From positions 682,001-746,000 of the forward strand of contig BJKQ01000016.1 in the NCBI GenBank assembly GCA_006538405.1: a stretch of DNA of 64,000 nucleotides, written 5' to 3'. The first letter of the stretch is position 1. Each line of letters opens with the position of its first letter. This document shows, in pieces, positions 43,645 through 55,596 of the stretch. Both the position numbers and the translations under genes were made by a program. This stretch comes from Hansfordia pulvinata. Taxonomy: Eukaryota > Ascomycota > Sordariomycetes > Xylariales. Under the pieces are notes generated by a model, which saw only the letters and a program-made list of their open reading frames with translations, was not told where the DNA came from and did not search any database.

Positions 43645-46001
43645 CGCAAGCCCAGGCGGCAGCCCAGGCCCAAGCGCATCATCAACATCAGCAATCACAA
43701 CACGAGATGTACGTCCGGTCAGTGCAGCAACAGCAAGCACACCATCAGGCACAACAGCAACATCGGCAGCAGCAGCAGCTTGTACCCGAGGAATACGCAC
43801 GTAGGCAATCATCGCAGCCGTCCACGCCCTTGGGTCCCCCAATGTCTGGGCCCCCTCGACAATCGCCGGCAGGGACCCCTCAGCAACATCCCGCGAGCCC
43901 TTACCAGCAACGTGCCCCCTCGTCTGCTTACCCATCGCGACCAGCGGCGCCGCCCCAACCTCCTTCTCAGCCTCACTACACATCTCCACCACCAGCACCT
44001 CACGCAGCTGTCTCGAGAGCATCAAGTTCGCATCATATGCCCCGGCCCACTCACCAACGCACGATCTCGCAGCATTCGCGCAGCGAGCGTGGCCAGAGCA
44101 TGAGCGTTTCGCCCAAAACTCGTGTTCCCAGCCTTCCCGATGGGGGTCAGGAGCCGGGCCCAGGCGCCGCTTCGGGACCCAGTAGCGTAGGCCCCAGTGG
44201 AGGCCCCAGCGTGGACTCGCCAGAGCCACAGCACCGTGACACAGTGGCTCCACCACCTAATCTTAGCTCGGAACCAGCTGCACCTGCACCCGCACCCGCA
44301 CCAGCACCAGCACCTGGTCCTGCATCTGCATCTGCACCTGCGCCTGCCTCTACAACTGCACCCGCACCCACACCAGCAGAAAATATGAACGCTGCAAAGG
44401 TCGACCATCAACATACGCCGACAGCCCCCGCCCATTCCCAATTGGCCTCCACTGCCGCCCAATCTGCCCAGCGCGAGAGAGAGGTGACGCCGGCTAAGCG
44501 AAAACTCGATACACGAGACCTAGCCCCCGACGAGCTCGAGGCCAACCGACGGCCGCCCCCTCCTGCACCCTCATCCGCCACGACCGCCGACTCTGACGCT
44601 ACAACCGCCGCCGCCAAAGCGAACAGCTCTGCGTCCGCGTCTGCCCCTACCTCCGCTGGGACCACCGGTGCCGAGACCAAAGGGAATGCTGCACAGGTGA
44701 AAGAGCAAACGCCTTCGACCATGCCCAGACCAGTGCCGAGGCCCACCTTTGCTGAGGGCTGCGACAGCAGACCGCTCAGCATCAGTCGCAACTTCAATCT
44801 GAGAGACTTTGTGAAGCGTGGCCATGGAGACAAGTCAACCAATGGCGTGACCCAGAATCATCCACCAGCTGGGGTCACCATCAAATCGGCACATACCTCG
44901 CGACACACATCTCCCGAAGCCAATCGTGCCAGCAGCGCGGCGGCGCCGAAGCCCGAACCCCAAGCGCCGAAGCCCAGCGTGGGCGGCGATGCACAAGCTG
45001 TCTTTGGAGGCAAGACGCTGGGCGGCCAACCATTCCCGTGGGAGCCATCGGTGGAGAACACGGTGCCTTTCAACACAGTATCCAAGGCCCTCGGCGATTT
45101 CTTGATTCTCAACATCTTGCAGAGCCCCTACGCCGAGGAGATCCGCAGCCGCAATGTGCAATTCGAAATCGAGGCCAAGATGGGCACCATCATTGACAAG
45201 TCCACCAACGACCGAGTCGACTACCCCATACGCGTAGGCGAATGCGTAATGGATGAGGGAGCCCGCGTGGCATTCCGTAGCTCGATGACCGAGGTAAGCT
45301 GAGTGATTCCTGTACTTGACTTAACGCGACGGGCGGGCTGACTCTTGCTGTGACAGGGCCAACACCGCGCATACAATACCTGGCTCAACCAACAGGTTCA
45401 GGCCTCGCACGTTCGCAACCCGGAAGCGCCCAAACGACTGGGGATCAACTACAAGCATCGCCGTGAAATCGACCGGTTCTATGAGCTAAACACCAACATG
45501 GCCCAGAGGCTCCCTCACTGCGTCGTCAGCAATATGCACAACCGCAATTCGTTGAAGGTACGCGTGACGCACGACCAGCAAACAGGCGAGGTTCTCGCCA
45601 AGATCGTCAAGGCTCGCATAGCCGATCTTCACCTGCATCTTCCGGGCTTACCACTGGACTGCCGATTCAGCATCAACCTCGAGTGGGAGTGGGACGGTTC
45701 GGACGACGAAATCTTCAACAACCAAATGCCGAACCGTGATCGCCAGCCCGACCGCAATAAAGACCGTCTGAGTTATACCCACGGGTTCTATCAAGTGGAC
45801 CTCACGCAAGTCACGCAAGGAGGTGCCGCGGGGAGTGGCTCCAAGGAGCATGAACTCGAGGTTGAGATGGATGCGCAAGCTGTGTTGGAGCACAGCTTGA
45901 GGTTGCGCGACGGCGCAGAGAACCATTTCGAGAGCCTGGTCGAGGGCTTTGTCAGCAATGTGCGTCTTCTGGCGAAGCGTTGCGAGGGCTTCCCTGCGTG
46001 A
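42477..46001 (+). CDS. CET1: mRNA-capping enzyme beta subunit, RNA 5'-triphosphatase (Cet1-type, TTM family)
   Basis: Two exons, 42477-45293 and 45357-46001, encode 1153 residues; the junction is GAG|GTAAGC ... GTGACAG|GGC in phase 0. The C-terminal 280 residues form the triphosphate tunnel domain: the metal-binding EIEAKMG (897-903), SINLEWEW (1044-1051) and ELEVEMD (1105-1111). The enzyme removes the gamma phosphate of nascent pre-mRNA as the first capping step in the nucleus. A conserved FNLRDFVKRGHGD-like block precedes the domain. The first 750 or so residues are low complexity: Pro/Gly/Gln/His-rich, with Gln runs (CAG arrays at about 43613-43637 and 43726-43782), a Pro run (about 43310-43333) and an Ala-Pro repeat (about 44280-44375). 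Yeast Cet1 is 549 residues, so the N-terminal extension is notable. The start MDLRAML at 42477 is the first in-frame ATG after the leader. Confidence 0.93.
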
Positions 46002-46754
46002 TGAGCCAGGGGTTAGTCATGCACTCAGGGTCCACGACGTACGATGTATCTGCCAAAGTTCGACAGAGAAGAGAGTTCTAGGTGGTGTTCAAAGCGATGG
46101 ACGATATTCTAAAAGGACTCTACCACCTCACGAACATGGCAAGGGGAAAGGCCCACGGAGACGGTGGGAAGACACGGAGACGGTGGGAAGAATAGAGGAG
46201 TGGTAGACTTTGTTTTTGGGTATTGCTTGCGGGCCATGATTTGCTGCAGGGATGACTGCGAGCTGACGACACGAACGATGGGCGGCATGTGGCGGTCTGT
46301 TATTGGAGACGGCCTGTGTCCCTTGCTTTGCATCTCGCTCGCAGCTGATTATGCACCACGACGCTTCGAGAGACATGATACCACGAGTCGGGGCGTTTTA
46401 TCGTTTTTACAATCTTCCTAATCATTTCTAATCTTTGTTCTCCCATCGTGCGCCAATCTATACTAGCATCAAGACGGCGGAAAGAAATGGGAGTTTTGAG
46501 CTGGTCGGAGAACTGAAGAGTTGGCACTTTTGAGTGAAAGTTGACGTGCCCGCCATGCGTCTCACAAGGACGCAGCTTCCGTGACTGGCGATGATTGTGT
46601 CTACTACGTGTTTCTGATGTTCAGCGAGTAGGTATTCTCTATCTATGTTGTCTACTGCATGCGCCCGGGAGCCAGAACTCCCCCACACACGTTTTTGTTT
46701 TCTGCTGCGCCTGCCTGTCTGTCTACCTACCTATCTGCTCACCTGCGCGGCAGC
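46002..46754. other. Intergenic, convergent 3' flanks
   Basis: About 750 bp between the 3' ends of CET1 (+) and the 46.8-kb gene (-). GACGGTGGGAAGACACGGA is partly repeated near 46160-46190. No gene recognised. Confidence 0.5.
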
Positions 46755-47737
46755 TTACTCGGGTCTCTCCAGATGGACGTAGAGGGCAAAGTCCATGGAG
46801 AGGCCTTGGGGATTGCCCCAGAAGTAGAGATCGACCTTGTGGATGCGAGCGTGGCTCATGGCGGCCTTGTAGTGGTGGAGCAGGAGGCGGGCGCGGCGCA
46901 TGTACTCGCAGTCCTTGAAGGCGTCCCAGAGCCACTTGTCCTGGCGGCTGCCGCCGCGAGCGGGCAGGGCGACGTGGGCGGGCCTGTCAAAGGAAAACCA
47001 GCCGCTGGGCTGGTCGGTGAAGAAGCCCTTGGCGGCGAAGACGGCGCGCATGGCGTCGATGACGCCCGGGTGGGCGACGCTCTCCCAGCCGAGGATCTCG
47101 TAGGTGGCGGCGGCGCCGTCGGTGGGGAAGGAGGCCTGGGGCATGAGCCCGGAGCTGCGGCGGGCGGCGACCATGTTGGCCAGCATCATCTTGACGGGCG
47201 GCATGTCGGTCAGGCGCGGGGTGGCGTCGTCCTCCCAGGCGGCGTCCCCGGCCTCCCACTGCGTGATGTACACGGTGGCGCCGCGGGACACGAAGTGGCG
47301 GTTCTGCGGGCGCGGGCCCTTGGCCGGCGGCGGGTCGAGGTACGCCTCCCGGTCCTCCTGCCAGGCCGCGCCCAGGATCACCGTCCACTGCTCCCACCTC
47401 AGCCAGGACGAGGTCACGGCCAGGCCCCAGGGGCCGAAGGCCAGGTTCGGCGCGTCCCGGGCCGGCAGGCGCGTCGAGGTCGCCCGCGTCAGGCCCCACT
47501 GCTCCAGGGTCGGGAGGCCCGCCGCCGCGGCCTCGAAGAAGTCCCCGCGGGCGGTCAGGGTCAGCCGCGAGGTGTCGTCTTTGTCGAGGGGGAGGAGAGG
47601 GACGCGGAGCGAGGCTGGGTGTCGAGTTGGTCGGGTGTGGACGGCGGCAGCGGCGGCAGCTGCGGCGGGAGGCTGAGCGCGGCGGCGTGGCCCAGCCCGA
47701 GGGCCAGGACCAGGATGCTCGCGAGGCTGGGTGCCAT
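46755..47737 (-). CDS. Secreted protein, unknown function, with an apparent N-terminal frame break
   Basis: The main frame runs to the stop at 46755 and is protein-like from TSRLTLTARGDFFEAAAAGLPTLEQWGL (about 47575) to the end HKVDLYFWGNPQGLSMDFALYVHLERPE. It is Trp-rich with no transmembrane segment and only one cysteine (KDCEY). In another frame immediately upstream lies a good signal peptide, MAPSLASILVLALGLGHAAA, starting at 47737 and followed by a Pro-rich linker, which meets a stop 58 codons on. One extra base in the G5 run at 47588-47592 would join the two. No intron with usable sites fits. I therefore read a single secreted protein of about 327 residues interrupted by an indel. The function is unknown. 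Confidence 0.68.
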
Positions 47738-50000
47738 TTGGGACCCCTTGTGCCGATACTGCGGTTGTCCCTCTGTCGCGAGTGTCGGCTCGTCTCTGGA
47801 CTGAGCGGAGGACTTTGAGATCAATGATGGGCGGCGACTTTTGAGGTAAAGAAGCCGACTCTTGAATGATTGAACCCGACTTTTGAGTAATGGAAGAGAA
47901 GGCCGAGACAATCGCCTGTTGCTGCGAACATGAAAAGGGGGCAGCGGTTTAAAACGAACGACCGAGGCCCGCTATCCCCCTATCTTGGCCTTGCCGGCCT
48001 CTCTGTATCGTCGATGCTTTGCTGACGCCGGGGGCGACGCTGTCCCGCAGAGGAGCAAAAAAAAAAGTCCCCGCCCCGTCCGCCTGCATCGGCTTGCCAC
48101 CTTGTCGGTACGGAAGTGAATATGGGTGCGGGAGGTGGGCGGCTTCATGCGAGGCGAGGATCTTAGTTCGGTGCATTGTCGCGCGCGCTCCCTACAACAA
48201 AAAAACCACGAGAAGGAAAAAAGAAAAAAAAAGAAACAACCCGGCTGCCAAGACTCGAGGTCTGGTCGGGTTGCGGAGCCGCAGTGCGCACATCTCCGTG
48301 CGACTGAAGACGACGGTGCCTGCAGAGAAGAGAAGGTGGCGAGGCTCGCCGGTGATGGAGGCTGCGTGACAGGTCATCTCGCTTCGCTCTCCCGCGTCGC
48401 CTGCCTGAGAGCTTTCGTCGAGTCGAGTCGAGGCCTTCCTGAAAGTCTGCATTGCTTTTGCTTTGGTGCAGGCCGTCGCACGCGCGGAGGAACGCGTCGA
48501 GTAGACCACGCTGCGTGAATGAAATATTCACCCCCTCGGACCCCCCCCTGGGCCTGACCCGGGCTCGTGGCCATCTCACGTCAGAGGCGTCAGAGAAGAA
48601 TATGGCTCAGGCAGAGATGGATAGCAGAGATTTTCTCTCTGGTCGAGAAGAGCCGCCTTGCCACGGGCCGCGGGGCCGTTCGTCTGCGCTTGCGCCTCGA
48701 GCGAGGCCCTTCTCAGCGACAGCAGCCACGCCTGGGCGGCGACAGCGCCGGTGGTTGTGTGGCTGACGGTCTCTGGCCCTGGGCATTGAGTCTCATCGGC
48801 CGCCCTACCCGTCCGCCTGCCCCCCCTACCCGCCAAATGGCTGCCGGTGGCGACTGCGTTGGTGTACGGCGCAGGGTTCCGCTCTTTGCTCTTCGGGTGC
48901 CGTCTCGGGCCCGCTCTGCCCAGGGGATGCGCACGTTCGAGTGCTCGTAGCGAGGCCAGGGGTGAACCTGTTGCCACGCTGGTGCGGCAGCTGCGTATGG
49001 CGGTGGCGACGCGGTTGTCGTGACCGCCCGTCCCTGAGCGGCTTTGTCGAGGACTGATTACTGTCTCGGGCACACGATGCTGGCCGCGCTGCTGCTGGCT
49101 ATCGTCAGTTCACGGGGACTCGGCTGGTATGCGTGTCTGGCGCGCCGGACTGCTCTGCAGGTGCAGAGCCCCCTAAGATAAGATCATCATCACAGTCGAC
49201 ACGTCCGCGGCTACGCACCGGACATGGAGAGGAGCCAGTCCCCGGTGACACTGGCAGCACGCACACTGTGAGGCGGAGGCGAGAAACGGGCCGGGGTTTG
49301 CACAGGGTAAACGCCAATTAGCGGGTGATTAGTGGCGTTGCCGGTTGTCAAAACATCGAAATATCCCAGTACGCCCGTCCAGATACATACAACCAAGAAA
49401 GAAAAAACCCGCGAAAGGGCCGGGCCGGCCTCCTTCTTCGCCTCTGTTCCCGTCTGATTGACGATCAGTGGGGGCGCGCAGGCGAGCTGACAAGCTGAGG
49501 AGACCAGATGCGCTGCTCCGGCGAGCTGCGAAGCAGGCAGACAAGTCGTTTGTGAAGAACGACCCGGGTCGCGGCCACGCAAGCAAGAGGAAGATAAAGA
49601 GAGAGAGAGAAAAAAAGAAGTAGGGTATAAATGTCTTCCGCCACCTCCCCCCCAAGAAAAACGCCTGATCCCCTCCCCCGTCTGGTCGAACCGGTGAGGC
49701 TCTTCGCGCATGGCCCCCGGGGGGACCCGCCACCTCAGCGCCGGATCGCATCCCCGCCGCGTCGGGCGCCTGCTCTTGCTTGCATTACTGCTTCCGGCTC
49801 GGTGATGTTCCAGACCTTCTCGCCACGCTGGAAATGACGGAGAGAAGAGAAGCGGTTGTGCTCGTCGCGCCGCGCGCGCGTACGCACGCACGGAGACGAA
49901 AATTATACTCATACGGTCGCTGCATCACACCGCGGGCTTTGTCAGCACGTCACGTAAACTCGGTAGCGGGGGGAAGGGGTGGGGAGTGGCAGTTATTCTC
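47738..50000. other. Intergenic region (2.3 kb)
   Basis: No gene recognised on either strand. A-rich runs occur at about 48057-48067, 48199-48235 and 49608-49619 (the last after a GA run). Confidence 0.45.
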
Positions 50001-50544
50001 CTAGGGCCGGGTTGGGGGCGGGGACTGACCGGTGGTGTGGTGGCCGCGGCTGCGCAGGGACTCGAGGGCGTCGAGGACGGTGAGGAAGAGGAAGATGGCC
50101 CAGAGGAAGAAGCCGAAGGCGGTGGCGGCGGCGGGGATGGAGCCGCCGAACTGGACGGCGAGGGCGATGGAGCCGGCGAACCAGAAGAGGGTGGTCAGGA
50201 CGTTGAGGACGAGGGCGGCCAGCTTGTGGAAGATGCTGGTCATGTACAGCGGGGTGAGGCCGACGTAGAGCAGGACGAGGAGCGACCAGACCGAGTTGAA
50301 GACCATGACTGGGAGAACGGCAGGGTCAGTTCGAGTGCCGAGCGTCGAGACTCAGGAGAGCATGGATCGACTGCAAGGGTCACGTACAGGAGATGACGGA
50401 GGGGGTGGAGGCGCGAAAGGCAAAGCCCCAGTAGTTGTCAAAGGCGCTGGCCAGGTACGCCGTCAAGCCGAGCTCGACTATGGCGAAGACGGCGGCGACG
50501 GCATGGGCGATGGGGACGAATCTGCTGGCGTTGGCGGCGGCCAT
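50001..50544 (-). CDS. MARVEL-domain-like four-helix membrane protein
   Basis: Two exons, 50388-50544 and 50001-50308, encode 154 residues; the intron GTACGT ... CTCCCAG is in phase 1. Four hydrophobic helices are visible: residues 8-36 (IAHAVAAVFAIVELGLTAYLA), 50-75 (FMVFNSVWSLLVLLYVGLTPLY), 80-105 (ALVLNVLTTLFWFAGSIALAV) and 110-136 (AAATAFGFFLWAIFLFLTVLDALE). The short loop SAFDNYWGFAFRASTP between helices 1 and 2 is as seen in fungal MARVEL proteins, which sit in the plasma membrane or vesicles and organise membrane domains. The C-terminal tail is short, Pro-rich and polar. The family call rests on topology and overall look rather than a diagnostic motif. Confidence 0.8.
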
Positions 50545-52647
50545 GTTGGGCAGGTGTTCTTCTTGTATGGTTCTGTCTGTTCGCGGCGGATGTCGTTGTC
50601 GTCGTCGGTGTGTGTTGGGTGGAGACGGTCGAGAGTCGAGTGTCGAGTATGAGTACTATATCTTCGAGGTACCACCTGGCCGATGTATGTACTATAATGG
50701 ACGGGCGGATCGGGAAGTAGACGAAACAGGCAGGCAGCAGATGAGCAGTGGGCAATGATGGGCAGACAAAGGGGGGCATCGGATTATATAGCAGCAGCAG
50801 CGCAGCCCCGCCGGCACACGCCCGACCGGAGCTCGAGAACCAGCTCAGCTCAGGATGCGGGTGTCAGCGGCGCATGCGGCATGATCTGGTGACAGGGCGG
50901 CGGCATCGTCGTCATCCCGGCGGCTGTGGTCAGGTCGCACAAAGAATTCGACGAGCTAGGCTCCAACCCGGCTAGTCACATTGTTCAACTCATAACTAGC
51001 CCTCATCACTCATTACGAGTACCTTGCTTTGCCTGCAGACGTTACTAGGTGCTGCTGGATGTCCACCCAACCCACCCACTCGCTCGCTCGCCTAGGGAAA
51101 AGCCGGATTTCGCCCTTCCGACTGCGCCCCCGGCACTGGCACCGGCACCGGCACCGGCGAGTCGAATCGGGGGGCGGGCTGGATGGGCCCATGGCGCCCA
51201 TACGTGTGGGCGTGGCTTGCGTCTTGCGTGTTGCGCCCGGCGCAGCCCAGGATGAGGGGCTGCCTTGGGTAGGTGAGAGGTAGGTAGGTACGGGGACGGA
51301 GATGGAGATGGATGTCTTGACCGCACGGCGGCATTGTATACCTAAAGGAGAGGAGAGGAGAGCTTGCTTGCTGCTACAGAGGGCACAGGCAATGGAACGC
51401 TGGGCATGGTCAGCCACAGACGCCGCCTTCAGCCGGGGCTTCTGAGGAGGCTCCCTTCTCCTGCGCTGATGTTGGGGTCATTCATTCGTCCGTCCGCGCG
51501 AGGTACCGTGGTTGAGGCTCACGTTTTTCGCGAACGCTTTGCGAGGTTGAGCGCCTGTCGATGACGCTATGCGTACCTGTTTGAGGGCGGCCTCTTTGCA
51601 AGGCTTGTCTGTGGCATACTGCTGTAAACAATGATTGCCAGCAGTCGGTTGGGCCACTCCAAGCAGCTTTACAGCCCAGTCCAGGCCCAGCGCAAAGAAA
51701 GGTGAAGCGAGCCCAAGCCCACATGGTGCCCGGGGCTGCAACTGTGACGGTGACTGGGCTGCAACTGCGACGCTGACGGCCGGATTCGATTGGAGCCGAG
51801 AGCTCCCCCCATCCCCATCCATGTGTCGTCATGCCATGTCGTGCGTGCCACGGCGTTGGGGCACGAGTGGCCGCCCTGCCCTGCTACGTCATCACCTCGG
51901 CATGCGCCGGCCCGGCCAATCGAGGTGACCCTCAGTAGGTACTGAGTACTCCGCACACGTTCCGGGCGCTGGGCGTGTCTTGGCTGCTGGCAGTCTGTGC
52001 CGGTGCCCGTGGACATCCGCCAGCCCAGTCCACCTACGAGTACCTAACCGTCGTTCCCATACAAAAAGTGCTGCACTGTATGACGAGGAAGAGAGGTGCA
52101 GAACGAGAGTGCGCCGTCTCCTGTCCACCCCGAAGTGCATCCATTCATCAGTTCCACGTGCACCCCACACGGAAGCGGGGGTGGGTCCTGAGGTCCTGAT
52201 CTTCATCCGTCTTCCCCTCCACCACTCTATTCAATGCCATCTGCCGTCGTGGTTCCACTGCATGTGCCGTTGGACGAACGCCGGCCCGTTGCAGATGGGC
52301 TTTGCCGGATGCCAATGCCAAAAGGCTGGCAACTCCTGCATCTGGAATCAGTCACCTACATTTGTAGTGGCTGTTTGTCCATTAGGTAACCACGGTGTCG
52401 TGTAAATAATAGCCCCGGCTGTAAGGGCCGCCGGGCAAATGGAACGCACGCCTAGCCTCTCGAGATTATCAAACAACCACATTGATTCTCGAATATAATC
52501 CAAGATGCCCTTGTGCTTCAAGTCCACCATGCTGGACCTCAAGGTCACATCGGTTAACTCGTTTTAACTTGCTTCATATTCCCGCAACACTCTTAAGAGA
52601 GTCACGATTGCATCACACTTGATAAGAGCATCTCGACCACACACACA
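50545..52647. other. Intergenic region between divergent genes (2.1 kb)
   Basis: No gene recognised. It holds the promoters of the MARVEL-like gene (-) and the epoxide-hydrolase-like gene (+). Dispersed motifs: TACGAGTACC at 51014-51023 and 52034-52043, and GGTAGGTAGGTAC near 51280-51292. Confidence 0.45.
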
Positions 52648-53183
52648 ATGGCCAACCCTCGCGCTGGCCAACAACCCCCAGATCCCCTGCCCCTGCCCCC
52701 CGGCATCACCGAGGACTACGTCGACTGCTCCGCCTCGTGCGGGCTCGACTTCCACGTCCTCGCCGCCGGGGAGCCGGGCCGGCCGCTGGTGCTCTTCTGC
52801 CACGGCTTCCCGGAGCTGGCCTTCTCGTGGCGGCACGTGCTGCCCCGCGTCGCCGAGCGCGGCTTCTACTGCGTCGCCATAGATCAGCGCGGCTACGGCC
52901 GGACCACCCCGACCACCACCGCAAGCCTGTCCCACCACGAGAACCGGGGCCGGGGCCCGGCGCCGTCGACGTCTTGGGCGGACGCCGACCTGGCCGACTA
53001 CGTCCCGACCAACCTGGCCCGCGACCTAGTCTGCCTCGTCGGGGCGCTGGGCTACGCCGAGGCCCGCAGCGTTGTGGGCCACGACTTTGGCGCCGTCACC
53101 GCCGCCGCCGCCGCCCTCGTCCGCCCGGACATGTTCCGCTCCTCCGTCCACATGAGCCACCCGCACCGCCTGCCTCCCGTCCC

Positions 53184-53246
<63 letters not shown>

Positions 53247-54046
53247 GCCCGCGTCTTCCCCTCTCAGCAGCAAGGGGGAGACATCAGCGGCGCAAGATAT
53301 ACACGCGCAGCTCGCCGCCCTCGACCCGCCCCGCAAGCACTACAAGCGGTACAACTCGGGGCCCGCCGCCGCTTCGGACTGGGACCGCCCGCCGCAGGGG
53401 CTGCCGGCCTTCCTGCGCGGCTACTTCCACCTCAAGTCGAGCGCCGCCGTCGCCGCGCCCATACCCGCCCCCGCGCCCGCTGGCCGGCGGCTGGACCGCC
53501 GTCGCCCTCGCCGAGCTGCCCGAGTACTACATCATGCCCCTTGGGTCCAGCATGCCGGGGGTCGTGGAGCGCGGGATGCGGAGCGTCGTCGAGGAGGGGG
53601 GTAAAGGCGAAGAAGGGGAAGGAGAGGCGGCAGAGGCGGCGGCGGCGGCGGCAGCAACGAAGAGGTGGCTGTCGGACGCGGACCTGGGCGTGTACTGCGC
53701 CGAGTGGGCGCGCACGGGGTTCCAGGGCGCGCTCAACTGGTACCGCGCGCAGGACGATGACCATGAGAGCGAGGGCGAGCTGGGGCCTGCGGCGCGCGAC
53801 CTGCTCCTGCTCGCGGGGCGGCGGATCGAGGTTCCCTACGTGTTCGTCAGCGGGGCCGCGGACTGGGGCAACTACCAGCAGCCGGGGGCGATCGAGAGCT
53901 ACGGCGGTGAGGAGCGGGGAGCAGGCGCGTTTGCGGCCGGGGCGTCGCGGGGCGTCAGGCTGATCCCCGGCGCGGGCCACTGGGTGCAGCAGGAGCAGCC
54001 GGACGCGGTGGTCCGGGAGATCCTGCAGTTCCTCGAGTCGCTCTGA
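52648..54046 (+). CDS. Epoxide hydrolase-like alpha/beta-hydrolase with polyglutamine insert and a frame break
   Basis: The gene begins MANPRAGQQPPDPLPLPPGITEDYVDCSASCGLDFHV at 52648. Oxyanion motif HGFPELAFSWRHVLP, then IDQRGYGRTT and the nucleophile elbow VVGHDFGAVTAA (Asp nucleophile, as in epoxide hydrolases and haloacetate dehalogenases). The C-terminal part has VPYVFVSGAADWGNYQQPG and the catalytic His in GAGHWVQQEQPD, ending LQFLESL. The cap region carries 20 consecutive Gln (residues 180-199, pure CAG) and, further on, an EGEGEAAEAAAAAAA stretch. The frame changes between about 53464 and 53482 (a C/G-rich stretch): upstream is FHLKSSAAVAAPIPAPAPA and downstream is AGGWTAVALAELPEYYIMPLGSSM. 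No intron fits, so an indel is suspected. The predicted product is about 465 residues, long for the family because of the inserts. Confidence 0.8.
53185..53244 (+). repeat. (CAG)20 microsatellite, coding polyglutamine
   Basis: Twenty uninterrupted CAG codons in the frame of the epoxide-hydrolase-like gene, within the expected cap domain. Confidence 0.97.
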
Positions 54047-55596
54047 GGGGGGGCACGTCGGGTGGGCTGACTCTCCTTCTGGCCCGGGGTTGCTGTTCCT
54101 CACCGGTCTTCTTCTTGTGCCGTTCCTCCTCCGACCCCTGTTTGGTTCATCTTGGCTTCCACTGCGCGAGCTGTCCATTTGGATCTGCAAATACGACTGG
54201 ATGTTGACCTTGTTGGGAGTTCCTCTGGCCACCCCCTACTCTCTTCGTGACTCCTGTCTTCCAGCCTCTTGTTCTAATGGGAAGCATCCAGCTGGTACAG
54301 TTCGGCAACCACACTCACCACATCTACATTGCGCTTACCCATGGTCCTCACAGACATCGCATTTCAGGGCAGTCGAGCAGGTCATGAGTTGATCAAACCA
54401 CATTCAGCCAAAACTCTGCCGGGGGCCTCTCTCACCGGAACAAGACGAATATCCTTGGACGAGCGCTACCTTGCTCAAAATGGCAGCCTCGCCTGTGCAA
54501 AGAAACCTTGGACGCCGCACATCATCACGATTCAGTCTAAAGCAACAGAGTGGTGCCCACGAGTCCGGCTCACCACCGCCTAACGGACAAGGGCGTTCAG
54601 TCGGGCGGGTATGCAAGAAATCGCTACAGATCTCATCGTCCTGTCAAGAGAGGTCACCGGCCAGGTCGTGGAACCACGATAGCCGCCCGTTGAAGAAAAG
54701 CAACCCCGCACAGGGGTTTAATTGGCGTTGTGCTGCGGGCCAGCCCGCCCATGCGAGAACACAGCCTTGGATGCAACCCCGAGCAGCCCCTTCGTCCAAT
54801 GTCGATCGAGTGTTGGTTCGCCGCCGGCAACAGAATCGCAGGGCCCCAATTCCCTACCCTGGCCCTTGATCCCTGACGACGAGACGATTCCCGCGGCGGC
54901 CTTTCTTCATCAGTCTGACCGCGGCTTCCTTACTCTCCTATCTCGACTTCACCCATCCCCTTGTAAACGCTGGATCACGACAAGGTGCTGCCCGACATGG
55001 CCCCTTCAAGCTGAAACCGGCGGTGACCCTGGCCTGGCGCAGTTCTCTTGGTGGCAAGGCTGGCGCCTATAGCCTCCAGTATCGTCGTGTTGGGGTTCAT
55101 CTCCGCCCGGCCCAATACAACCTCACTCCACACCACCACGGACGTGATTTGCGGTGTAGACTCGCTTCTCCAGTCGAACCCTCACATTTGGCATAGCTTG
55201 AGGCCATCATGCGTGTCTGCTGCGGCCTTCTTGTTCTCGCGCGCCTAAAACATCCCAGTGTCAAGCCCCATCGTCTTTTCAATATTAGGCCTCGATTGGG
55301 CCTCCGAGCACGAACACAATTGGGCAATGTGGACTTTTATTCACACTCCCCAACCGGCATGGAGGTAAGGTCGAGCAGTGTCATTTTTGGGCATCAGGAG
55401 ACCTTGTTAGTGGCAGCTGTCAAGTCTTATGTCGCCCGCGTTGGAATTTCTTCTCTCGATCGATTTATAGGCAACCCGCCCTTCACACCCTGCAGCCCCT
55501 TGACATCTATCTCTCTACAATCTTCAGGTCAACAACTCGACAGGCCTCTAACAGACTTTTTGCCTATATTCTTGACTTTGTGCCCCCTGTAACAAG
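54047..55596. other. Intergenic region upstream of the NLR gene
   Basis: About 1.55 kb. I see no gene here; the frames present are short and without motifs. It should contain the NLR promoter. Confidence 0.45.

Noticed and set aside
43234..44256. 340-codon minus-strand frame opposite CET1 N-terminus
   Set aside because: Ala/Val/Gly-rich antisense of CAG/CCN repeats.
46659..47804. 381-codon plus-strand frame opposite the secreted protein gene
   Set aside because: Valine/Gly/Arg shadow; the minus frame is Trp-rich and protein-like with a signal peptide upstream.
52348..52548. 66-codon minus-strand frame (MTLRSSMVDLKHKGILDYIRES)
   Set aside because: Reasonable composition but very short, no homologue recognised, no splice partner or leader seen.
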